Origin: an uncultured Oscillospiraceae bacterium
GTDB lineage: Bacteria; Bacillota; Clostridia; Oscillospirales; Oscillospiraceae
NCBI GenBank assembly: GCA_910577915.1
Contig: CAJTOM010000091.1
Location: 1-7,955, forward strand
Length of the DNA stretch: 7,955 nt
Reading direction: 5' to 3'
Positions 1-5,174 of this stretch are shown here, one piece after another. Made by a program: the position numbers and the translations under genes. Under the pieces are notes generated by a model. It did not search any database and was not told where the DNA came from. It worked only from the letters and a program-made list of their open reading frames with translations. Positions within the stretch are counted from its first letter, which is position 1. Each line of letters starts with the position of its first letter.

Positions 1-40
1 AGGCCGCGATCTGCGCCGCGCTTAGTCCTTCCTTTTTCAT
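1..40 (-). CDS. 5' end of an unidentified gene (partial)
   Basis: An ATG (reverse complement of 38-40) starts an open frame reading MKKEGLSAAQIAA before the window ends. A very good ribosome binding site, AGGAGGA, lies about 7 nt upstream (roughly 46-55), which is the main reason for calling a gene from only 13 codons. The terminator at 145-187 separates it from the DUF4870 gene upstream, so it probably has its own promoter in 41-142. A TATATT sequence at 78-83 is a possible -10 box, but no good -35 accompanies it. Thirteen residues are too few to identify the product. Confidence 0.6.
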   Translation of the reverse strand, partial: MKKEGLSAAQIAA

Positions 41-144
41 GCACCTTCCTCCTATGTATGGGTGGTTTCTAAAACAGAATATACTGCCCCCGCCGCCATC
101 TGCGCCCCCTCCTCACAGGCTGAGGACGGACCGGGGTAAAAAGG

Positions 145-187
145 AAATAATAGAAACCCCGGCAGGACCGCATGGGTCCCGCCGGGG
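145..187 (-). terminator. Rho-independent terminator of the DUF4870 gene
   Basis: Arms 157-163 (CCCCGGC) and 181-187 (GCCGGGG) pair perfectly. After a one-base mismatch the stem continues with 165-169 (GGACC) and 175-179 (GGTCC), closing a 5-nt loop. On the minus strand it is followed at once by the U-rich run TTTCTATTATTT. It begins 16 nt after the stop codon of the 204-494 gene and is oriented correctly to end it. Confidence 0.85.
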
Positions 188-203
188 GTACGTCTATGCC
201 CGC

Positions 204-494
204 TTACTTCAGCAGCTGAATGCCGCCGATCAGAGGGATGGGCTTCTCCGTGCCCTGGATGGCGCCGATGAAGCCGATGAACCAGCAGACCACCAGGAAG
301 ATCCAGCCCACAAAGCTGACGATCCACCCCAGGATGGGGATGACGGCGATTACGCCGCAGACGATGCCCGCCAGCCAGATTACCAGAGACTGATTCAGGT
401 GGAACTTGGAGGCCTCCTTGTCACCGGCCACAAAGGCGATGATAAGGCCCACCCAGGTGAGATATGCCACAATGTCGGTTACTTTCTTATCCAC
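204..494 (-). CDS. DUF4870/Tic20-like small membrane protein
   Basis: This 96-residue protein is mostly hydrophobic. Segments near residues 8-24, 38-53 and 57-80 look membrane-spanning. The short loop motif FHLNQ (31-35), ahead of a long hydrophobic stretch, and the C-terminal GTEKPIPLIGGIQ match the pattern of the DUF4870 (Tic20-like) family, where a conserved FHxxQ is followed by helices and a G-x-x-x-P-I/L-P tail. The family has no well-established biochemical function and a role in the cell membrane is all that can be said. The start is GTG at 492-494, chosen because AAGGAGGT (501-508) lies 6 nt upstream. It has its own promoter at 542-570 and a terminator at 145-187, so it is probably expressed alone, with possible read-through from the PAP2 gene. 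Confidence 0.85.
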   Translation of the reverse strand: MDKKVTDIVAYLTWVGLIIAFVAGDKEASKFHLNQSLVIWLAGIVCGVIAVIPILGWIVSFVGWIFLVVCWFIGFIGAIQGTEKPIPLIGGIQLLK

Positions 495-541
495 AGTAAT
501 ACCTCCTTACACACTTTAGCGAACGATGTCGCCACGTGCCG

Positions 542-570
542 ATTATACCACCGTTCACAGAAAATGGCAA
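542..570 (-). promoter_or_regulatory. Sigma-A-type promoter for the DUF4870 gene
   Basis: On the minus strand, TTGCCA (565-570) is separated by exactly 17 nt from a perfect TATAAT (542-547). The -10 is preceded by TGG, giving an extended -10 (TGn). The predicted start of transcription is near 535, leaving a leader of about 40 nt before the GTG start. It lies in the 107-nt gap after the PAP2 gene. Confidence 0.8.
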
Positions 571-601
571 TAGAGGAATTCTGGAATTTTTTGCATCACG
601 T

Positions 602-1516
602 TCAGCGGGCGTACCGGGCGAAGAAGGGAAAGGTCATGGGCCAGGCGATGCCGGCGGTCAGGACTATCAGGAAGTAGCGGATAGCGTGGGCCGCGCCGCT
701 GCCGCCGCACAGGAACAGCAGGGGCTCCTTCAGCAGCGTCTTTACCAGCAGCACCAGAAGCAGCCCGCCCAGCAGCTTGACCAGCTGGCCCCACCAGGGA
801 GCGCGGGTGGGGAAGCGGAGCACCCGGTTGTCGAAGACGCACACCAGCAGCATCCCCTCCACTGCGCCGGCCATGGACCAGGCGTTCTTCATGGCGTCGG
901 CCAGATTCTCTGGGTCCACGTCCGCCGGGAAGGGGTAGAGCTCCATAAAGCCCACGAAGGCGTAGCTGAAGGCCAGCATGACGCCCAGAATGATGTACAT
1001 CCGGTGGGGGAACCACAGCGTGCTCTCAATGAGGGGGTACAGTGCGAACACCAGCACCGCCGCGATCACAAAGGAGACGCCCACGTCCGCCGGCGTGTGG
1101 ACGCCCAGGTACATCCGGGATACGGACACCAGCACCAGCAGTGCCACGCATACCACCTGCAGCCAGATCCGCCTGGTGAACCGGGCCGTGCCGCCCATCC
1201 AGCCCACCGCACTCTGGGTGTGGCCGCTGGGGAAGCTGTAGCCGGCGGCCTCCGCCCTGGCGGACTGGACGATGGTGAACTGGGGGTCCCGCACCCAGGG
1301 GCGGGGGACGCGGCAGACGATCTTCAGCCACTGGTTGATGAGAGTGCCCGCAAAGCCCACGCTCAGCAGATAGTATCCCCGCCGCTTGTCCACGCACCAG
1401 AAGACAAACAGAGCGGCCGCCATGAAGAAGGTCTCCTCCCCCAGGTGGGTCACCAGGGACATGAGGGTATCCAGCACCGGCGTGCGGACGGATTCAAACC
1501 AGTATAAAAGGGACAT
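602..1516 (-). CDS. PAP2-family membrane phosphatase
   Basis: This 304-residue integral membrane protein belongs to the PAP2/vanadium-haloperoxidase phosphatase superfamily, whose membrane members dephosphorylate lipid phosphates or pyrophosphates such as phosphatidic acid, phosphatidylglycerol phosphate or undecaprenyl pyrophosphate. All three catalytic motifs are intact: K65-x6-R72-P73, P96-S-G-H99 (inside SFPSGHT), and S133-R-x3-G-x-H140-x3-D144 (SRMYLGVHTPAD). The family chemistry uses H140 as nucleophile and H99 as general acid. Several hydrophobic segments flank the core, and a roughly 150-residue C-terminal extension adds about four more likely helices, making it longer than minimal PAP2 proteins. 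The start is supported by GAGGAGG about 6 nt upstream. The exact lipid substrate cannot be read from the sequence. I see no convincing terminator between its stop and the next gene. Confidence 0.93.
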   Translation of the reverse strand: MSLLYWFESVRTPVLDTLMSLVTHLGEETFFMAAALFVFWCVDKRRGYYLLSVGFAGTLINQWLKIVCRVPRPWVRDPQFTIVQSARAEAAGYSFPSGHTQSAVGWMGGTARFTRRIWLQVVCVALLVLVSVSRMYLGVHTPADVGVSFVIAAVLVFALYPLIESTLWFPHRMYIILGVMLAFSYAFVGFMELYPFPADVDPENLADAMKNAWSMAGAVEGMLLVCVFDNRVLRFPTRAPWWGQLVKLLGGLLLVLLVKTLLKEPLLFLCGGSGAAHAIRYFLIVLTAGIAWPMTFPFFARYAR

Positions 1517-1545
1517 GTCGACTCCTCCTCGCGATTGGTGCCTCC

Positions 1546-1574
1546 ATTATAGCCCAGTCCCGCTGCGGACGCAA
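1546..1574 (-). promoter_or_regulatory. Probable promoter for the PAP2 gene
   Basis: A perfect TATAAT (minus strand, 1546-1551) lies 17 nt downstream of TTGCGT (1569-1574), a weak -35 matching only TTG. The predicted transcription start, near 1539, leaves a leader of about 23 nt containing the GAGGAGG ribosome binding site. It occupies the 172-nt divergent gap between the PAP2 gene and the plus-strand gene at 1689. I found no clear promoter for the plus-strand gene in the same gap. Confidence 0.65.
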
Positions 1575-1688
1575 GAGGGCGCGCTGGCAATGTGGGAGGT
1601 GAGAGAAAAATTTTCCTCGCCCCTGTATATTTTTGGGAGACGCCGGACAGACTAGAACCACAACGATCAAATAAGGTGGTACAAACCC

Positions 1689-1916
1689 ATGAAATTTCGC
1701 CATAAATTGCTCCTCTCCGTCTGCGCCGGCTTTCTGGCCATGCTGCTCTACAGCGGCCCCATGTGGTGGGGCGTGCTGTTCTCCCCCATCACCCAGTCCC
1801 TGACCACCGCCTCCAGCGAGATGGATGCGGATGGCGGCGTGCGCTGGGAGTCGGACGGCGCGGTCCTACGCTTTAAGTCCCTGGATATGCTGTTCTCCTT
1901 CCTCCATCTTTCATAA
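1689..1916 (+). CDS. Small hypothetical membrane-anchored or secreted protein
   Basis: I do not recognise this 75-residue protein. Its N-terminus has basic residues (MKFRHK) followed by a hydrophobic stretch (residues 7-22), typical of a signal peptide or membrane anchor. It then has GPMWWGVLF, a polar acidic middle (SSEMDADGG) and a second hydrophobic tail (LDMLFSFLHLS). Evidence that it is real: AAGGTGG (1673-1679) lies 9 nt before the ATG, third codon positions are strongly G/C like the neighbouring genes, and a perfect hairpin begins at the base after its TAA. It is the only plus-strand gene in the window, divergent from the PAP2 gene and convergent with the symporter gene. No function can be assigned. 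Confidence 0.6.
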   Translation: MKFRHKLLLSVCAGFLAMLLYSGPMWWGVLFSPITQSLTTASSEMDADGGVRWESDGAVLRFKSLDMLFSFLHLS

Positions 1917-1959
1917 GCGGCAAAGGCCCGCCCGGATCCTCCAGGCGGGCCTTTGCCGC
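1917..1959. terminator. Perfect 16-bp hairpin between convergent genes, likely bidirectional terminator
   Basis: Arms 1917-1932 and 1944-1959 are perfectly complementary (16 bp, GC-rich, with an AAAGG/CCTTT centre) around an 11-nt loop, and A1916-T1960 extends it by one pair. It starts immediately after the TAA of the small plus-strand gene and lies about 100 nt beyond the stop of the convergent symporter gene. Neither side has a good U tract: TATACATCC follows on plus and TTATGAAAG on minus. Termination in both directions is therefore inferred from position and stem strength. Confidence 0.65.
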
Positions 1960-1995
1960 TATACATCCAATCTTCTATTTCGCACCCCCGAAAGT

Positions 1996-2029
1996 GCTGG
2001 GGACCGGGGATTGCCCCGCGGCCCCCAGC
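1996..2029 (-). terminator. Imperfect GC-rich hairpin after the symporter gene
   Basis: Outer arms 1996-2002 (GCTGGGG) and 2023-2029 (CCCCAGC) pair, and inner arms 2006-2009 and 2014-2017 (GGGG/CCCC) close a 4-nt loop, with a small asymmetric bulge between. It lies 34 nt beyond the minus-strand stop at 2063. On the minus strand it is followed by only a short ACTTTCG, so it is a weak intrinsic terminator candidate. It may act with the stronger hairpin at 1917-1959 further downstream. Confidence 0.4.
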
Positions 2030-2062
2030 GATGAAAGGGGAGGGGGAAAGCGTGAGAACGGA

Positions 2063-3538
2063 TTACCTCCGCAGGCGGTTGACCCGGCTGAAGTGCTCCT
2101 TGGTCAGTTTGGCCACCAGCGGGCAGAGGGCAATCAGGGCGATCAGGTTGGGGATGGCCATGAGGCCGTTGAGGGTGTCGGCAATGTTCCAGGCGATCTG
2201 CAGCTCCATCATGGCGCCGATGATGACGAAGAACACGAAGAAGATCTGATAGACCTTCACGGCCTTGCTGCCGAAGAGGAACTCGAAGCAGCGGGTGCCG
2301 TACAGGCCCCAGGTCAGCATGGTGGACAGGGCGAACAGGGTCAGGCAGATGGCCACCACCACTGCGGGGACGGGGCCGCCGAACACGCTCTGGAAGCCCT
2401 GGATGGTCAGGTTGGCGCCCTGGTCGGTCTCGTAGGGGATGTTGCCCACGCCGACGCCCAGCAGCACCACCAGCGCGGTCATGGTGCAGACCACGATGGT
2501 GTCCATGAACACCTCAAACACACCGTAGATGCCCTGCTCCACAGGGTCCTCCACGTCCGCCGCCGCGTGGGCGATGGGCGCGGAGCCCAGGCCGGCCTCG
2601 TTGGAGAAGATGCCGCGGCCCACGCCCTTGGTGATCACGGTGCGGATGGAAATGCCCACCGCGCCGCCCAGAGCGGCCTGGGGCGTGAACGCGCCCACAA
2701 AGATGGCCTTGAACGCGCCGGGGACGGCGGGCAGGTTGAAGAAGATCACGATCAGGGAGGCCACGACGTAGATCACGGCCATCACAGGCACCAGCAGGGC
2801 GCACACATCGCCGATGCGCTGGATGCCGCCCACCAGGACGATGAACACCACGATGGCGCAGATGATGCCCACCACCAGAGCGATGATCAGCTTCTGGTGC
2901 TCGTCGGTGGGCACGAAGCCGGCAATGGCCTCGTTGATGGTGCTGGCGATGGTGTTGACCTGGGTCAGGTTGCCGATGCCGAAGGAGGCCAGGCCGCCGA
3001 AGACAGCGAACACAACAGCCAGCCACTTCCAGTTCTTGCCCAGACCGTTTTTGATGTAGTACATGGGGCCGCCCACCCAGTCGCCCTGGGCGTTGCGCTC
3101 ACGGAATTTCACCGCCAGGGTGACCTCGGAGTACTTGGTGCACATGCCCACCAGGGCGGAGATCCACATCCAGAACACCGCGCCGGGGCCGCCGGCGGCG
3201 ATAGCGCCGGACACGCCGGCGATGTTGCCGGTGCCGATGGAGGCCGCCAGAGCGGTGCACATGGCCTTGAAGGGGGAGACCGCGCCGGCCTTCTTCGAGT
3301 CGCCCTTCTTCAGGGCCTTACCCAGGGTGTTTTTGAAGATGTAGCCCAGCTTGGTAAACTGGGGGAATCTGCACAGCACGCTCAGCAGCAGTCCTGTGCC
3401 CAGAATCAGCACCATGGCCGGGATGCCCCAGACGAGGTCGTTGATGCTGCGCTCGATACCGCCGCTGCCCAGCAGCCCTCCGATGCGTGCCCCGGCGGCG
3501 TCAGGCGACCCAAGCAGCCAATTCATAAAACCTTCCAT
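2063..3538 (-). CDS. AGCS-family sodium:alanine/glycine symporter
   Basis: This 491-residue polytopic membrane protein belongs to the alanine/glycine:cation symporter (AGCS) family, which imports alanine or glycine with Na+ (or H+). The PROSITE-type family signature is present at residues 116-131 (GGPGAVFWMWISALVG), preceded by SIGTGNIAGVSGAI (100-113) and followed by WVGGPMYYIKNGLG. Other family blocks are IFSNEAGLGSAPIAHAAA and the long hydrophobic helices spread through the protein. Length is within the family's usual range. The start ATG has AAGGAG (3547-3552) 8 nt upstream. It is a single-gene unit behind a glycine riboswitch and an intrinsic terminator, which points to glycine as a natural substrate or signal. 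Alanine-only transport cannot be excluded from sequence. Confidence 0.95.
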   Translation of the reverse strand: MEGFMNWLLGSPDAAGARIGGLLGSGGIERSINDLVWGIPAMVLILGTGLLLSVLCRFPQFTKLGYIFKNTLGKALKKGDSKKAGAVSPFKAMCTALAASIGTGNIAGVSGAIAAGGPGAVFWMWISALVGMCTKYSEVTLAVKFRERNAQGDWVGGPMYYIKNGLGKNWKWLAVVFAVFGGLASFGIGNLTQVNTIASTINEAIAGFVPTDEHQKLIIALVVGIICAIVVFIVLVGGIQRIGDVCALLVPVMAVIYVVASLIVIFFNLPAVPGAFKAIFVGAFTPQAALGGAVGISIRTVITKGVGRGIFSNEAGLGSAPIAHAAADVEDPVEQGIYGVFEVFMDTIVVCTMTALVVLLGVGVGNIPYETDQGANLTIQGFQSVFGGPVPAVVVAICLTLFALSTMLTWGLYGTRCFEFLFGSKAVKVYQIFFVFFVIIGAMMELQIAWNIADTLNGLMAIPNLIALIALCPLVAKLTKEHFSRVNRLRR

Positions 3539-3575
3539 GCTCTCTCTCCTTACACGTCATAAATTTGTACACCGG

Positions 3576-3608
3576 AAAAAAGCGGGAGAGGCGCCGCGCC
3601 TCTCCCGC
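3576..3608 (-). terminator. Riboswitch expression-platform terminator
   Basis: The 27 nt at 3582-3608 form a nearly perfect inverted repeat. An 11-bp stem (GCGGGAGAGGC with GCCTCTCCCGC) closes a 5-nt loop, followed on the minus strand by six U residues (3576-3581). It lies between the riboswitch and the symporter start, 37 nt before the ATG. Its 3' arm contains CCTCTCC, which can also pair with GGAGAGG at 3634-3640 (minus strand), a natural antiterminator partner between the aptamers and the terminator. Confidence 0.92.
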
Positions 3609-3667
3609 TCCCAAAAAAAGGAAACGACAAACACCTCTCCGGGAGGGATCTCCCCCTGGGGATGCTG

Positions 3668-3840
3668 CTTCTGTCCTTTTGCCTGAGAGATTTGGGGATT
3701 GGCCCTTTGCACCTTCGGCATCCGCATACGCGGACTTCTCCAGAATTTCGTCCGTCCACGGTCCCGCCTTCCGGCACCTGCGCGTGTTACGCCTTCGGTG
3801 GAGGGATGTTCCCCTTTCAAAACAGCCCCCGCTCTCCCGC
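3668..3840 (-). promoter_or_regulatory. Tandem glycine riboswitch
   Basis: Read on the minus strand, the second (3') aptamer is canonical. It has the linker and P1 start TTCTGGAGA, a P2 hairpin TCCGC-GTAT-GCGGA, the conserved core GCCGAAGGTGCAA (CCGAAGG at 3712-3718), and the 3' signature CTCTCAGGCAAAAGGACAG ending near 3668. A first aptamer lies upstream. It has GGGAGAG (3832-3838), a second core ACCGAAGGCGTAA (CCGAAGG at 3792-3798), and a 3' half reading CAGGTGCCGGAAGG, which keeps CAGG but lacks the usual CTCTCAGGCAAAAGGAC. The two are joined by GGACGAAATTCTGGAG, resembling known inter-aptamer linkers. This class binds glycine in the leader RNA and controls glycine catabolism or transport genes. 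Here it precedes a terminator and an AGCS symporter. Whether glycine turns the gene on or off cannot be settled by reading. The exact 5' edge is approximate. Confidence 0.92.
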
Positions 3841-3871
3841 GGACATCTTCCGATATACAGTTAATGATGGT

Positions 3872-3900
3872 ATCATACCAGATTTTGGATGTGGATGCAA
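3872..3900 (-). promoter_or_regulatory. Promoter of the riboswitch-symporter transcript
   Basis: Minus-strand TATGAT (3872-3877) has an extended -10 TGG directly before it and lies 17 nt from TTGCAT (3895-3900), a weak -35. Upstream, 3901-3930 is A/T-rich (runs of A on the minus strand), resembling an UP element. The predicted start of transcription near 3865 would place the whole first aptamer (from about 3840) in the RNA. Confidence 0.7.
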
Positions 3901-3941
3901 GCTTTTTTTCATAATTTGTTCATATTTTTCTCCGGAGGCCC

Positions 3942-3964
3942 GGGGACAGGGGACGGGAGGGGGG
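3942..3964 (+). other. G-quadruplex-capable tract
   Basis: Four G runs of 4, 4, 3 and 6 bases (3942-3945, 3949-3952, 3955-3957, 3959-3964) are separated by loops of only ACA, AC and A. This fits the classical G3+N1-7 pattern with short loops. It lies on the plus strand between the polysaccharide operon's end hairpin and the A/T-rich region upstream of the symporter promoter. Formation in the cell is inference. Confidence 0.6.
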
Positions 3965-3984
3965 ACAGCGGCGGCCAACACAGC

Positions 3985-4014
3985 GGCCCCGCCTGCGTAA
4001 CCGCAGGCGGGGCC
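3985..4014 (-). terminator. Strong hairpin at the end of the polysaccharide operon
   Basis: Arms 3985-3997 (GGCCCCGCCTGCG) and 4002-4014 are perfectly complementary (13 bp) around a TAAC loop. It lies 23 nt beyond the stop codon of the glycosyltransferase gene, where a terminator is expected. On the minus strand the bases after the stem (GCTGTGTTGG) are not U-rich. On the plus strand the stem is followed by GGGCTTTTG, which is closer to a terminator tail although no plus-strand gene lies nearby. It is assigned to the operon by position and stem strength. Confidence 0.6.
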
Positions 4015-4037
4015 GGGCTTTTGTCACAGATTCACTT

Positions 4038-5171
4038 CTACACCTGCGCTGCGGCCAGCTCCTCCGAGAGCACCGCGCTGTACTGCCGGAGCACCAGTGG
4101 CTTCACCCGCTCTATGGAGAACTGAGCCGCCCGTTCCTGCCCTCGCCGGGCCAGGCGCTGGCGCAGCTCCTCCGACGTCATCAGGCGGAGGATCCGCTCG
4201 GCACAGGCCTCGTCGTCCCCGTAGGGGTACAGCAGACCGCAGCCCTCGTCCTCCAGCAGGTCCCGGTGGCCCTTGATGTCGCTGGCGGCAATGGGCAGGC
4301 CGGCGTACATCGCCTCCATCAGGTGAAAGGGCAGGCCTTCGATCCGGCTGCTGGACACGACGGCGTCGGCGGCGGCCTGCCAGGAGGCCACGTCCTGCAC
4401 ATAGCCGGGGAACAGCACCCGGCCGGCCACGCCCAGCCGCCCGGCCAGCGCCCGGCACTCCTCCAGCAACGCGCCGCTGCCCGGCAGGGCCAGCACCGCC
4501 TCCTCCGGGAGGCGGGTCATGGCGCGGATCAGCACAGCCTGGCTTTTGCGCTTGGAAAACTCCGCCGGGTAGAGCAGGAGGAAGGCGTGGGGCGCAATCC
4601 CGCAGGCCGCCCGCAGCTCCTGGCGGGAGCGGCGCGGGCCCCCGCTCCGTCCGGCAAAATCCACGCCGACGCCGGGGATGTGGACCACCTGTCTGCCCAG
4701 ACGGTACCGCCGCGCCAGAGCGTAGTCCCACTGGTTCATGGTCAGCACCAGATCCGTCAGCGGCGCCGCAGCCTGCTCCGCCCCCAGCAGGAGCCGCCGC
4801 CGGGCCCAATCCGTCCGGTCGTCGAAGAGGTAGCCGTGGACCATGTTGGCCGTGTAGGGGCGCTGACGCAGGCCGGCCAGGGCGGCTCTGGTGAAAAAGG
4901 CCGCCAGGGAGGTGTGGGTACTGACCAGGGTGTAGGACTCCGCGCGCATCTTCCGGCGCAGCATGGCCGCTGCCTGGAGGTTTTCCGGCGCGCCCATGCT
5001 CTTTTTGAAGGGGAGGTCCAGCGTCTCGTCCGCATAGGGGACGGCGGCATGGGGGCCGCCGCAGGCGGCGTGGACCGTCCAGCCCTGGCTCCGGAACCAC
5101 TGGAGGTAGGGCAGGTGAAAGTTCAGGATATGGGAGTAGGTCGAGGCGGTAAAGAGCACCTTCTTTTCCAT
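4038..5171 (-). CDS. GT4-type (GT-B fold) glycosyltransferase
   Basis: This 377-residue cytoplasmic or membrane-associated retaining glycosyltransferase resembles EpsD/CapM-like enzymes of capsule and exopolysaccharide clusters. The N-terminal half (1-165) is the acceptor-side Rossmann domain, with KVLFTASTYSHILNFHLPYL at the start and a VHGYLFDD stretch (111-118). IPGVGVDF (165-172) marks the inter-domain linker. The C-terminal donor domain has YPAEFSKRKSQ (201-211), LPGSGALLEE (229-238) and the E-x7-E motif, E278 and E286 in RIEGLPFHLMEAM, which contacts the sugar nucleotide in this family. The start has AAGGG 8 nt upstream, inside the end of the preceding gene. Only 3 nt separate the two genes, so they are probably translationally coupled. 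It likely adds a sugar to the lipid-linked product of the upstream phosphotransferase; donor and acceptor are not readable from sequence. Confidence 0.9.
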   Translation of the reverse strand: MEKKVLFTASTYSHILNFHLPYLQWFRSQGWTVHAACGGPHAAVPYADETLDLPFKKSMGAPENLQAAAMLRRKMRAESYTLVSTHTSLAAFFTRAALAGLRQRPYTANMVHGYLFDDRTDWARRRLLLGAEQAAAPLTDLVLTMNQWDYALARRYRLGRQVVHIPGVGVDFAGRSGGPRRSRQELRAACGIAPHAFLLLYPAEFSKRKSQAVLIRAMTRLPEEAVLALPGSGALLEECRALAGRLGVAGRVLFPGYVQDVASWQAAADAVVSSSRIEGLPFHLMEAMYAGLPIAASDIKGHRDLLEDEGCGLLYPYGDDEACAERILRLMTSEELRQRLARRGQERAAQFSIERVKPLVLRQYSAVLSEELAAAQV

Positions 5172-5174
5172 CGT

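Noticed and set aside
577..592. AATTC/GAATT inverted repeat followed by T residues, as a terminator
   Set aside because: The stem is 5 bp, almost all A-T, with a 2-nt loop. It also points in the plus direction, where no gene needs ending.
536..1507. Plus-strand open frame (323 codons) opposite the PAP2 gene
   Set aside because: Its product is a Gln/His/Gly-rich string. All three PAP2 catalytic motifs are on the other strand.
1994..3562. Long plus-strand open frame (522 codons) opposite the symporter gene
   Set aside because: The translation is a His/Gly/Asp/Ala-rich string typical of antisense frames of GC-rich membrane protein genes. The minus strand carries the AGCS signature.
3557..3864. 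Several short open frames on both strands in the symporter leader
   Set aside because: They overlap the riboswitch and terminator, which fully explain the conservation-like sequence there, and none has a convincing ribosome binding site.
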